Shown: piece by piece, positions 8,224 to 15,578 of the stretch | Numbering within the stretch: the stretch's first letter is position 1 | Layout: every line of letters starts with the position of its first letter | Assembly (NCBI RefSeq): GCF_900106995.1 | Contig: NZ_FNOK01000007.1 | Span: 206,626 to 270,625, forward strand | DNA length: 64,000 bases | Source: Saccharopolyspora shandongensis | GTDB taxonomy: Bacteria > Actinomycetota > Actinomycetes > Mycobacteriales > Pseudonocardiaceae | Direction of reading: 5' to 3' | The notes under the pieces: generated by a model | Told to the model about the DNA's origin: nothing | Database searches by the model: none | What the model saw: the letters and a program-made list of their open reading frames with translations, nothing else | Position numbers and translations under genes: made by a program

Positions 8224-9117
8224 ATGATCACCTATCTCGGCTCGGGGCCGTACTGCTACTCGAACTCCCTCGTCATGATGTTCGGTCCGGACGCGCCGGA
8301 CGTCGGTGTCGTGGAGACGGCGACCGGGAGCCCGTTCGGAATGCAGCTGGTCGACGGGTCGCTGCCGTTCTTCGATCCGCCCGGCTGGAACCCCGAGATC
8401 GGCGTGGACGACGCGATGGCAGCCCTCGGCTGGGCCGCGGAGTCCACCAGCGGAGGCGGCGTCGACGCCGCGCTGGATCGCCTCTCGGCGTGCTTGGTGA
8501 ACGGTCCGGTCGTGGTCGGCCCCGTCGAGATGGGGCATCTGCGGTACCAGCCGGGCAAGACCGGGCCCATCGGCGCGGACCACTACCTCGTGGCACTCGG
8601 CATCGACGACGAGCACGTGCTGCTGCACGACCCGCAGGGGTACCCGTACGCACGCCTGCCGGTGGGCGACTTCGTCGCGGCGTGGCGAGCCGACACCATC
8701 GATTACGGCAAGCCGTTCACCTTGCGCGCGAACTTCCACCGGATCGCGCAGGTCGATCCGGACGACGCCATCCGCGCATCGCTCGACCGCGCGGCCCACT
8801 GGCTGCGCGCCGAGCCGGACAGCGGCACCGCCGCGCTCGCCCTGGCAGAGCTGCTCGAATCCGGCTGCGAGGACGATCTGCGCGATCAGCTCGTCCACTT
8901 CGTGATCCGCGTTGGCGCGCGGCGGCTGGCGGACGCCGCGACGTGCTTGCACCGGGTCGGTCGCACCGGGGCGGCGGTCGTCCTCACCGAGCAGGCGCGG
9001 CTGGTCGGTGCGCTCCAGCACCCGCTGGTCACCGGCGACGACCGCGCAGCTGCTGCGGTCCTGCGCGCGCTCGCCCCGACCTACGACGTCTTGCGCCGCC
9101 ACCTGGACGTGGAATAG
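8224..9117 (+). CDS. C39-like cysteine peptidase-fold protein (BtrH_N-like)
   Basis: 297 residues from ATG 8224. The N-terminal half resembles the C39-like/BtrH_N papain-type fold: Cys11 in 'GPYCYSNSLVMMFG', His120 in 'GADHYLVALG' and Asp136 in 'LLHDPQGYPYA' fall where the catalytic Cys, His and Asp are expected. The C-terminal half is Ala/Leu-rich helical sequence of unknown role. There is no signal peptide, so it should be cytoplasmic. Whether it cleaves peptides, transfers acyl groups or is only fold-related is unclear. It is divergent from dus across a 165-bp gap. The Ntox44 toxin cassette follows 95 bp downstream on the same strand, so shared transcription is possible. Upstream spacing shows only a weak purine run. 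Confidence 0.6.
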   Translation: MITYLGSGPYCYSNSLVMMFGPDAPDVGVVETATGSPFGMQLVDGSLPFFDPPGWNPEIGVDDAMAALGWAAESTSGGGVDAALDRLSACLVNGPVVVGPVEMGHLRYQPGKTGPIGADHYLVALGIDDEHVLLHDPQGYPYARLPVGDFVAAWRADTIDYGKPFTLRANFHRIAQVDPDDAIRASLDRAAHWLRAEPDSGTAALALAELLESGCEDDLRDQLVHFVIRVGARRLADAATCLHRVGRTGAAVVLTEQARLVGALQHPLVTGDDRAAAAVLRALAPTYDVLRRHLDVE

Positions 9118-9212
9118 GGCGCGGTCGGGCAGTTCGCGGCGCGGCGGTGCGGGCGTTGGCCGGAAGCGGTCAGGTTGGCGCGGCGGGGCTTCCGGCGGGC
9201 CAGGCTTCAAAC

Positions 9213-9527
9213 ATGGCGGACCCCAACTGCATCCACATGAAGCCCGAGGACTTCGAGCACCTGTCCCGGGTGCTCACCGCGGTTGGCGAGGACATGCAGA
9301 CCGGGTGGAACCGGCACCGGGCGGCGATCGAGGCGAGCGAGTCGCGCATCGGCCGCGATCTGCTGGGGAGTGCGTTCCGGTGCGAATACGGCCCGGCCCG
9401 GGAATCCGTTCTCGCGCTGGCAGATCCGTTGCCGGGGCGGTGGCTGACGCAGGAGCAGAACGGCACGGACGCGGTGGCGCTCTACTTCCTCGCCCAGCAG
9501 GACGCCACCGGCTGCTTTCCTCGATAG
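9213..9527 (+). CDS. Small WXG100-like T7SS protein, partner of the downstream toxin
   Basis: 104 residues, mostly alpha-helical, with a polar start ('MADPNCIHMKPEDFEHLSRVL') and helices around 'VGEDMQTGWNRHRAAI'. Size, helical content and position directly before a large polymorphic toxin gene fit the WXG100-like partner proteins of T7SS toxins. The WXG turn itself is not clear. The start is uncertain: no good ribosome binding site precedes ATG 9213, and ATG 9238 is an alternative. The toxin gene begins 8 bp after the stop. Confidence 0.55.
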   Translation: MADPNCIHMKPEDFEHLSRVLTAVGEDMQTGWNRHRAAIEASESRIGRDLLGSAFRCEYGPARESVLALADPLPGRWLTQEQNGTDAVALYFLAQQDATGCFPR

Positions 9528-9535
9528 GAGGGCGC

Positions 9536-10615
9536 GTGCCCATTCCAGAACCCGCCGATCCCAACGGACTCCGGGATGCGGTGAAAGCGACGGGTTACAC
9601 GGCCTGGTGGTGGCCGGAGACCAACGAGGACGACATGTACGAGCTGTCCCGCGCCTGGCACGACGCCGCCACGGACTTCACCACGATTCCGGTCCGGTCC
9701 GGTGAATTCGGCGAAGCGTGGCCGGACCCGGCGGGGACGCTGTTCGCCGGGCAGGTCGAGGACATCGTGGACGTGACGGAGACGGTTCGGCTGAGCTGCG
9801 AGCAGAAGAGCAACCACGCCGCCTTGTTCGCGGACATCGTAGGAGCGGCGAAACGCGATATTGCCGCACGCGTCCTCCGCAACAGCGCGTTGTACGCGTG
9901 GGCTTCGAAGCGGCCGCTCGTCGTTCACGGCGTGGCCGCCGAGGTGGTGCGCATCATGGACGATGCCGCGAAGTCGGCGGAGTACCTCGATTCCGGTGTG
10001 GCCGCCCAGTTTAGACCCGGAGACGCATTCGCCGAGTTCCGCGACGTCCTGAACTTCATGACCGGCGAAATGGTCAACAACTCCAAGGATCCCAGGACGC
10101 GGGAACTGATCGAGAAGAACCGGTTGGCCGGTTTCCTGGACGTGCTGGACGACGTGCGCGACCCGCCGGAGAACTTCCTGGACATATTCGAATCGGACGA
10201 CCTGTCCGAGAAGCTCAACCGTTCTGGTGCCTACGCGGAGTGGTTCGAACTGGTCAAGCCCGGAGGGGAATGGGACCACAAGTCGTGGATCCTCGACATG
10301 ACGGTCGAGGACAACACGGCGACCCCGATTCCTGGAACGTCCGGGGAAATCCGGTACGACATGTGGTCGAACATCCACTACGGCTACGTCGGCAGGGAGG
10401 CAGGATTCAGCGCGGACGACCTGCACACCGGCGCCGACGTCGCCGACTACGGCACCCAGGGGCACACCGACCCGGCGGACCAGGCCGCCGTGCAGTTCGG
10501 CATGGACCTGCACGAGAAGTACGGTCCGGACGCGCTCACGCCCGAAATCGTGCAGCAGGAGATCATCGCGAACTACGACGACCTGGTCCGGTCCGGCGTG
10601 ATCCGCCCGATGTGA
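9536..10615 (+). CDS. Polymorphic toxin, type 44 (Ntox44) C-terminal domain
   Basis: 359 residues from GTG 9536, with a perfect AGGAGG seven bases away. The N-terminal two thirds are helical and acidic, suited to a T7SS leader/spacer. The C-terminal domain, about residues 240-345, matches polymorphic toxin type 44: 'EWDHKSWILDM', then 'YDMWSNIHYGYVGREAGFS', 'GADVADYG' and 'DPADQAAVQFGMDLHEKYG', with the conserved Asp/His/Gly positions. This family is predicted to be a nuclease-type toxin. The upstream WXG100-like gene is probably its secretion partner. No immunity gene follows: the next gene ends 7 bp downstream on the other strand. No signal peptide or transmembrane segment is seen. Confidence 0.75.
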   Translation: MPIPEPADPNGLRDAVKATGYTAWWWPETNEDDMYELSRAWHDAATDFTTIPVRSGEFGEAWPDPAGTLFAGQVEDIVDVTETVRLSCEQKSNHAALFADIVGAAKRDIAARVLRNSALYAWASKRPLVVHGVAAEVVRIMDDAAKSAEYLDSGVAAQFRPGDAFAEFRDVLNFMTGEMVNNSKDPRTRELIEKNRLAGFLDVLDDVRDPPENFLDIFESDDLSEKLNRSGAYAEWFELVKPGGEWDHKSWILDMTVEDNTATPIPGTSGEIRYDMWSNIHYGYVGREAGFSADDLHTGADVADYGTQGHTDPADQAAVQFGMDLHEKYGPDALTPEIVQQEIIANYDDLVRSGVIRPM

Positions 10616-10621
10616 CCCTGA

Positions 10622-11308
10622 TCAGCGGATCTGGCGGTACTGCTGGGCGTCGTCGCGGTCGCGGAGCACCACACCCGCCGCCTGGAGCTGGTCGGCCAGG
10701 TCCGCCGCCGCGCCCGCCTGCTTGTCGGTCAGCGCCCTGGCGCGGGCGCGCAGCAGCCCGTTGGCGTGCTCGTCGAGGCCCGGCTGCCCGTCCGTCCAGC
10801 GCCGGAACTCCTGCTCGTGCGGATCGGTCATGCCCGCCCACGGGTAGCCGAAGCGTTCGAAGGTGGTGCGCACGGCGGTCTTGGAGAGGTCGGAGGCCTT
10901 GTGGCGGGCGAGCTGCTTGGTCTGCGCGTCGAGGAACACCAGTTCCTTGCCGTCCAGGAACACCGAGCCGATCGCGTCGCGCGGGATGTGGCGGTCGGCC
11001 CCGTCCTGCCGCAGGCCTACGCACGCGGCGTTGACCGTCAGCACCAGGGCTTCCTTCTGCGCCATGCTCGCCAGCCAGACACCGATCAGGAGGCCGGCGA
11101 GGGTGAGGACGGGTACCGCCCAGACGGTCGGCAGGGCGGCGGCCAGCCGCAGCGGGCCGGGCGCGTCGCCCACGGCGTCGAGGATCCACTCCACGACCGG
11201 CTTGACGAGGAATCCCAGGCCGAAGCCCGCCGCGCCGCAGCCGATGCCCAGCAGCCACAGCACGACGTTGGGTATGCGGAGGGTCACGGACGTTTCGGTG
11301 GTGGTCAT
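10622..11308 (-). CDS. YqeB-like membrane protein
   Basis: 228 residues. Two N-terminal transmembrane helices (about residues 14-35 and 55-85, 'VVLWLLGIGCGAAGFGLGFL' and 'VWAVPVLTLAGLLIGVWLA') precede a soluble part that looks PH-like ('ALVLTVNAACVGLRQDG', 'HIPRDAIGSVFLDGKELVFLD') and a helical tail. This arrangement fits YqeB-family proteins of unknown function. The ATG at 11308 overlaps the TetR stop by 4 bp (ATGA), so the two are translationally coupled and the protein is a likely target of that regulator. The gene ends 7 bp from the convergent toxin gene. Confidence 0.65.
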   Translation of the reverse strand: MTTTETSVTLRIPNVVLWLLGIGCGAAGFGLGFLVKPVVEWILDAVGDAPGPLRLAAALPTVWAVPVLTLAGLLIGVWLASMAQKEALVLTVNAACVGLRQDGADRHIPRDAIGSVFLDGKELVFLDAQTKQLARHKASDLSKTAVRTTFERFGYPWAGMTDPHEQEFRRWTDGQPGLDEHANGLLRARARALTDKQAGAAADLADQLQAAGVVLRDRDDAQQYRQIR

Positions 11309-11913
11309 GCGGGTTCTCCAGCGGGTTCGCACGGGTGGGAGAGCAACTTCGAGACGATCCGGCGCAGCATGGGCCGCGGGTCGCGGCCGGGGTCGGCGTT
11401 GACGAAGGCGCCGTCGATGACGACCTCGATCGCCTCCGCCGTCTCGTGCGGATCCAGCGCCGGATCGATGGCCCCGGTGCGGATGCCGCGCTCCACGAGT
11501 TCCGCGAACCCGGCGCGCAGGATCGCCGCGTTCTGGCCGATGACCTGCATCAACTCCGGGTCCTTGCCGGCCTGCCGCAGGATTTCGACGAGGAGGCCCG
11601 GGGCGATCGGATCCATCGCCTCGACCGACAGCTCGTCCACCATCGTCAGGATCGACGCCACCGGGTCCTCGCCGGCGGTGCACCGCCGCACCAGCTCGCG
11701 GGACGTGGGCAGGTCCTGTTCGAAGATCGAGCGGAACACGGCGCGCTTGTCGGCGAAGTAGTAGAAGACGCTCCCCGAGCTGACGCCCGCGGCCTTCGCG
11801 ATCTCCGCCGCGGACGTGTTCTCGAAGCCCCGCTCCGCGAACAACGTCGCGGCCGCCTGCGTGATCGCCTTGCGTCGCGCCGCGGAGCGCGCCGGATCGA
11901 CTGTTCGAGCCAT
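11305..11913 (-). CDS. TetR family transcriptional regulator
   Basis: 202 residues. The N-terminal TetR helix-turn-helix (about residues 13-60) is clear: 'ITQAAATLFAERGFENTSAAEIAKAAG' leads into the recognition segment 'VSSGSVFYYFADKRAVF'. The C-terminal ligand/dimer domain is divergent, as usual. It is the first gene of a two-gene unit with the YqeB-like membrane protein (ATGA overlap). A strong inverted repeat 18 bp upstream of the start is very probably its operator, implying autorepression. Ligand unknown. Confidence 0.92.
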   Translation of the reverse strand: MARTVDPARSAARRKAITQAAATLFAERGFENTSAAEIAKAAGVSSGSVFYYFADKRAVFRSIFEQDLPTSRELVRRCTAGEDPVASILTMVDELSVEAMDPIAPGLLVEILRQAGKDPELMQVIGQNAAILRAGFAELVERGIRTGAIDPALDPHETAEAIEVVIDGAFVNADPGRDPRPMLRRIVSKLLSHPCEPAGEPA

Positions 11914-11930
11914 GCCACCAGGCTAGCAAA

Positions 11931-11950
11931 TTAACTGATTGGTCAGTTAA
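11931..11950. promoter_or_regulatory. TetR operator (inverted repeat)
   Basis: TTAACTGA, spacer TTGG, TCAGTTAA: 8-bp perfect arms in a 20-bp site, AT-rich against the GC-rich background. It lies 18-37 bp upstream of the TetR start at 11913, where binding would block transcription of the TetR/YqeB operon. Confidence 0.75.
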
Positions 11951-11967
11951 AGAACTGGCGCGAAAGT

Positions 11968-12002
11968 AGGGCGCCTCCGGGCCGAGTGGCCGGAGGCGCC
12001 CT
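11968..12002 (-). terminator. Hairpin terminator of the SOD-like gene
   Basis: A perfect 13-bp stem (AGGGCGCCTCCGG / CCGGAGGCGCCCT) with a 9-nt loop starts 12 bp after the stop codon of the SOD-like gene at 12014. There is no T-tract, as is common in high-GC actinomycetes. Confidence 0.7.
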
Positions 12003-12013
12003 GCGCTAGTGCG

Positions 12014-12631
12014 TCAGAACGTGGCGTTGGTGCAGGCCAGGCGGCCGCCCGCCGTGCCGGCCTTGCCGGGCTCCATGTGGGTGTGCATCTCGTGGATCAC
12101 GAAGGACTTCGCGTCCTGCCGGCTGTCGAACGACCAGTTGCCCTCTGCGGTGGCCGTGGCGTTGCCCTGGGCGTCGGTGTGGAAGTCCAGCCACACCTCG
12201 TTCTGCGGGTTCGCGTAGGCCGGGTCGACCGACGGCTTCACCGGGTCGGCCTTCTCCTGGAAGTGCGGGCCCGCGTCGTCGCCGGTGGGGCCGCAGGGCT
12301 TGGTGTGCACGTGGGCGCCGTAGTCGCGGTTCGGCTGCAGGCCCTCGGCGTTCACCGTGATCTTGGTCTGGCCGTTGGTGCGCTCCGAGGTCAGGTTGAC
12401 GCGGGAACCGGGCGGAACCTGCTCCGGGTTGTAGGTGATCGCGGTGGCGCCTTCCTTGTAGGGCTCGAAGGTCGCCGACGTCTGCTTGGCCGCCTGGTGC
12501 TGGCCGTGCTCCTGCGTGGCGGGCTGCCCGGGCGGCGGTGGGGCCTCGCCGCCACCGCAACCGGCGACCAGCACGGTCGCCGTGCACAAGGCGAGGACCG
12601 AACCGGTCAGGCGAGCGCTCTGGTGAAGCAT
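12014..12631 (-). CDS. Cu/Zn superoxide dismutase family lipoprotein
   Basis: 205 residues from ATG 12631. The lipoprotein signal has the lipobox 'TVLVAGC', followed by a Gly/Pro/Gln-rich linker and a SOD_Cu-like domain. Family features include 'NRDYGAHVHTKPCG', 'DDAGPHFQ', 'WLDFHTDAQGNATA' and 'FVIHEMHTHMEPGKAGTAGGRLACTN', giving several His that could be copper or zinc ligands and two Cys that could form the usual disulfide. It would act outside the membrane against superoxide. Not all family metal ligands can be assigned by eye, so activity is likely but not certain. The open frame extends upstream, but the signal sequence and AAGGAC ribosome site support 12631. A strong hairpin follows the stop. 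Confidence 0.8.
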   Translation of the reverse strand: MLHQSARLTGSVLALCTATVLVAGCGGGEAPPPPGQPATQEHGQHQAAKQTSATFEPYKEGATAITYNPEQVPPGSRVNLTSERTNGQTKITVNAEGLQPNRDYGAHVHTKPCGPTGDDAGPHFQEKADPVKPSVDPAYANPQNEVWLDFHTDAQGNATATAEGNWSFDSRQDAKSFVIHEMHTHMEPGKAGTAGGRLACTNATF

Positions 12632-12843
12632 GAGGTATCCGTCCTTTGTCGCTACTGTCTGAATCGACGCCGATTCTGCCCGTGATCGCCGACGCGTCGA
12701 AAACCGGCGTCCAGCGGTGGCCCGGATCGAGCGTATGACTGCAGGCGGCCCGTGTCCTGTCGCGTGAACAGGGGTACGAAAGCCGCGGATCGCGTCCCAG
12801 ATGGCGAGCGGCCGGCCGCGCGGGCGGGGCAAGATCATAGATT

Positions 12844-13773
12844 GTGGGCATGGGGTTATCGCGGGGTGCGGATCGGACCTGGCTGGTGGCGTTGGCCACC
12901 GCGATGTGGGGCACCGATGCCCTGTGGCGGCAGCCGCTCGCGACGAGCCTGCCGTCGGCGAGTGTGGTGTTCTGGGAGCACGTGATCATCGTGGTGCTGC
13001 TGGCGCCGTTCCTGCCGCGCGCGTTGCGGGCGCTCCGGGCCTGCGGCTGGCGGGAACGCGTTGCGATCATCGTCGTCGGGGTCGGCTCGTCCGCGCTCGC
13101 GACCGCGCTGTTCACCACCGCTTTCAAGTACGGCGATCCGGTGACGCCGCTGGTCCTGCAGAAGCTGCAGCCGATCTTCGCGGCCGTCGCCTCGTTCGCA
13201 CTGCTGCGCGAGAAGCTGCGCGGGCGCTACTTCGCCTTCGCGATCCCGGCCCTGATCGGGGCCTGGTTGCTGGCGTTCAAGAATCCGCTGCACATCGAGG
13301 TTTCGCAGGTGGTGCCCGCGCTGCTGGCGCTGGGCGCCGCGGTGCTGTGGGCGGCCGGGACGGTGCTGGGGCGGTTCGTCAGCCGCAGCGTTCCCGCGCG
13401 CGACGTCACGACGCTGCGGTTCGCCATCGGGCTGCCCGCGGCGTCGGTGATCTTGCTCTCCAGCGGGGCGCCGGTGGCGGTGGGCTGGCACAACGCGTTC
13501 GGGCTGGTGCTGTTGGCGCTGATCCCCGGGCTGCTCGCGCTTTGGCTCTACTACATCGGTTTGAGCACCACGCCCGCGGCGCGGGCGACGCTCGCCGAGC
13601 TGTCGTTCCCGGCGACGGCGGCGATCGTCGGCGTCTTCGTGCTGGGGGCGGAGCTGAGCGCGACTCAGTGGGCCGGGTTCGTGATCGTGGTGGCGATGGT
13701 GGCAGCGCTCGGCTGGCACGAGCGGGTCAGCAGCACGAAGCTCGTCATCGTCCCGGAGACGACGCGAGTCTGA
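12844..13773 (+). CDS. EamA/DMT superfamily permease
   Basis: 309 residues with about ten hydrophobic segments and the two EamA halves of drug/metabolite transporters ('FKYGDPVTPLVLQKLQPIFAA' in the first half, 'STTPAARATLAELSFPATAA' in the second, both at the conserved loop-helix positions). It should be an inner-membrane exporter or permease; the substrate cannot be told. GTG 12844 is used; ATG 12850 in the same frame is an alternative. It converges with the mycosin gene on the palindrome array at 13884-14110. Confidence 0.85.
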   Translation: MGMGLSRGADRTWLVALATAMWGTDALWRQPLATSLPSASVVFWEHVIIVVLLAPFLPRALRALRACGWRERVAIIVVGVGSSALATALFTTAFKYGDPVTPLVLQKLQPIFAAVASFALLREKLRGRYFAFAIPALIGAWLLAFKNPLHIEVSQVVPALLALGAAVLWAAGTVLGRFVSRSVPARDVTTLRFAIGLPAASVILLSSGAPVAVGWHNAFGLVLLALIPGLLALWLYYIGLSTTPAARATLAELSFPATAAIVGVFVLGAELSATQWAGFVIVVAMVAALGWHERVSSTKLVIVPETTRV

Positions 13774-13883
13774 CCACAGCCGGGCGGCTCGGCGTTCCGG
13801 CGGTCGTCTTGCTGTTGCACGACGTTTTCCCGTGGTGGCGCGTCCCTTGGAGTGGCGAACCGCTTGGCCACGCGGTGAGCGGC

Positions 13884-14110
13884 GGCGATTTCGCGAGAAA
13901 TCGCCATCTCGCGAGAGTGAGGAACGCCGGTTTCGCGCGAAACCGTCGCCCGGTGGGCGTGGGGTGCGCTGGTTTCGCGCGAAACCGTCGCCCGGTGGGC
14001 GTGGGGTGCGCTGGTTTCGCGCGAAACCGGCATCTGGCAGGCGTGGGGATGGCGGTTTCGCGCGAAACCGGCATCTGGCAGGCGTGGGGATGGCGGTTTC
14101 GCGCGAAACC
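13884..14110. repeat. Array of six palindromes at 41-42 bp spacing
   Basis: Five identical 16-bp perfect palindromes, GGTTTCGCGCGAAACC, begin at 13929, 13971, 14013, 14054 and 14095. A sixth, diverged copy (GGCGATTTC, GCGA, GAAATCGCC) is at 13884-13905. Their centres are 42, 42, 42, 41 and 41 bp apart, close to four helical turns, so all face the same side of the DNA. Two spacers are exact 26-bp duplicates and the next two exact 25-bp duplicates, showing growth by tandem duplication. The array fills most of the 411-bp gap (13774-14184) between the convergent DMT and mycosin genes. A loopless palindrome points to a DNA-level protein-binding site rather than an RNA hairpin. The half-site TTTC/GAAA resembles ParB and Noc sites, but the centre differs (GCGC). 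Confidence 0.85.
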
Positions 14111-14184
14111 GCCGTCGGCGCGAGTTCTTGAGCCGTCGTGATAGCCGGCCTGGGTGCCCAGCGGACTGTGGACACCTGGCCGGT

Positions 14185-15330
14185 TCAGGGGGCTGGGCGC
14201 CAGCCTCGCTTGCGGCCTCGGGGGATGATCACCGCCGCTATCGTCACCGCCGCGATCACGACCGCCGCCGCCGTTGCCACCACTGCCGCCGTCACCTCTG
14301 GCGTCGTGTCCACTGGCGGTGGCATGTGGACCGCTGCCGGGGCGATGGGCGGCTTTCCTCCTGCGGCGGGGAATTCCGCCGTCAGCGCCGCCTCCGGGTC
14401 GATGACACCGCTGCCGAGCAGCGGGTCCGGGGCGTTGCCCGGCGGCGGGTAGGCGGTGTCGCGCAGCCGGCGGACGATCTCCTGCGGGGACAGCGCCGGG
14501 CGGTACGACAGGACGAGTGCTGCCGTGCCCGAGACCTGCGCGGCCGCCACCGCGTCGCCGCCCGAGACGAACAGGCCGTTGCCGCGCGGGCCGATGCCCG
14601 TCATCATCGCGCCCGGGGCCGCGAGGTCGACCTTGATCTGGGGCGCCGAGGTGCGGACCGGGGCGCCGTTCGGGGCGATCGCCGAGACCGCGATGGCCTC
14701 GGGATATGCGCCCGGGAACGACGGGACCGCCTTGTCCGGGTCGCCGGTCGAAGCGGGTGCGATGACGACCGCTCCGGCCGCCGTGGCGTCCCGGACGGCG
14801 GCGGCGAGGGCGCCGTTTCCTTCGGTGACCGCGGCCGAGACCTGGACGACCCGGGCACCACCCGCGACGGCCGAGCGGATGCCGTTGGCCACGACGTCCG
14901 CCGTGGCGTTGCCCGCATGGTCGGTGGCGCGGACGGCCACGATGCGCGCGCCGGGTGCGATGCCGGTGAATCCGCCGTCCTGGCGGGGTGTGGCGGCGAT
15001 CAGGCCCGCGACGAAGGTGCCGTGGCCGACGCAGTCCTCCCCGGCGTTGGCGACGCGCCCGGCAAGGGCCGGGGACGTCGCGTCCACGCCGGTGTCGACG
15101 ACCGCGACCGTCACGCCCGCGCCGTTCGCGTGCTGCCAGGCGCGGTCGGGGCGGAGCATCGCCTGCGCCCACGGGATGTCGTTGGTGTCCACTGTGGACG
15201 CAGTGCGGCAGCCCTGGTAGCTCGACAGGACCGGGGTGATCGGTGGCAGGTCCGGCGCGGCGCTCGCCGCCGGCGCGGAAAGCACCGAGATGACCCCGAA
15301 AACGGCCGCCCACTTGGCACAAGTTCGCAC
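14185..15330 (-). CDS. mycP: Type VII secretion mycosin (MycP), probable pseudoprotease
   Basis: 381 residues: signal peptide (about 1-25), subtilisin-type S8 domain, a Pro-rich linker, and a C-terminal transmembrane anchor (about 338-366) with a basic tail. This is the topology of mycosins, which sit in the membrane with the protease domain outside. Catalytic Asp79 ('VVDTGVD') and His103 ('CVGHGTFVAG') are present. The usual GTSxAAP block is replaced by 'VSGGDAVAAAQVSG' (residues 255-268), leaving no nucleophilic Ser, and the oxyanion Asn region reads 'APASTGD' instead of the usual AAGN-type sequence. In mycobacteria, MycP is needed for stability of the membrane complex independently of proteolysis, so a structural role is plausible. 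GTG start at 15330; its own promoter is likely because a hairpin separates it from the EccA-like gene. Confidence 0.8.
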   Translation of the reverse strand: MRTCAKWAAVFGVISVLSAPAASAAPDLPPITPVLSSYQGCRTASTVDTNDIPWAQAMLRPDRAWQHANGAGVTVAVVDTGVDATSPALAGRVANAGEDCVGHGTFVAGLIAATPRQDGGFTGIAPGARIVAVRATDHAGNATADVVANGIRSAVAGGARVVQVSAAVTEGNGALAAAVRDATAAGAVVIAPASTGDPDKAVPSFPGAYPEAIAVSAIAPNGAPVRTSAPQIKVDLAAPGAMMTGIGPRGNGLFVSGGDAVAAAQVSGTAALVLSYRPALSPQEIVRRLRDTAYPPPGNAPDPLLGSGVIDPEAALTAEFPAAGGKPPIAPAAVHMPPPVDTTPEVTAAVVATAAAVVIAAVTIAAVIIPRGRKRGWRPAP

Positions 15331-15481
15331 GCCCCGAAGCTAAGCCCTGGAGCCCGAGGGCGACACGTCCCGAAAAGGGGATCGCCCCGAAGCGAGCGGT
15401 GAGTGAACGGGCCGCTCTCTTCAGCACTGGGGCCTGAAGCTCGACCGGCCGTGCGGTGAATTGCGTTTTGCCTGGTTGGGG

Positions 15482-15527
15482 CCCGTGAGTGTTTTGTGTT
15501 GCTATGGCAGCACAAAACACTCACGGG
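15482..15527 (-). terminator. Long hairpin after the EccA-like gene
   Basis: 21-bp arms (CCCGTGAGTGTTTTGTGTTGC and its complement, one mismatch) around a TATG loop. It lies downstream of the stop of the EccA-like gene (15579) and before the mycosin start (15330), both on the minus strand. It belongs with the other GTGAGTG...CACTCAC hairpins in this window. Confidence 0.7.
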
Positions 15528-15578
15528 TCTCCACCTGCGGAAATGTAGGCCTGGCGCGTTGTCTCGCCCCTGCGTGGG

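Noticed and set aside
6292..9117. 941-codon plus-strand frame that ends with the C39-like protein.
   Set aside because: The first 640 codons are antisense to dus and the lipoprotein gene and look composition-driven. ATG 8224 gives the family-like start.
13929..14110. CRISPR-like array.
   Set aside because: The repeats are only 16 bp and fully palindromic, and the spacers are duplicates of each other rather than unique. No cas genes are near.
13884..14110. Canonical parS cluster.
   Set aside because: The centre GCGC does not match the ParB consensus centre ACGT, and no parA/parB or origin genes are in the window. Only a resemblance is claimed.
12801..14141. Long plus-strand frame running through the DMT gene and the palindrome array ('FARNRRPVGVG' repeats).
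   Set aside because: It is out of frame with the DMT permease. Its repeats are only translation of the palindromes.
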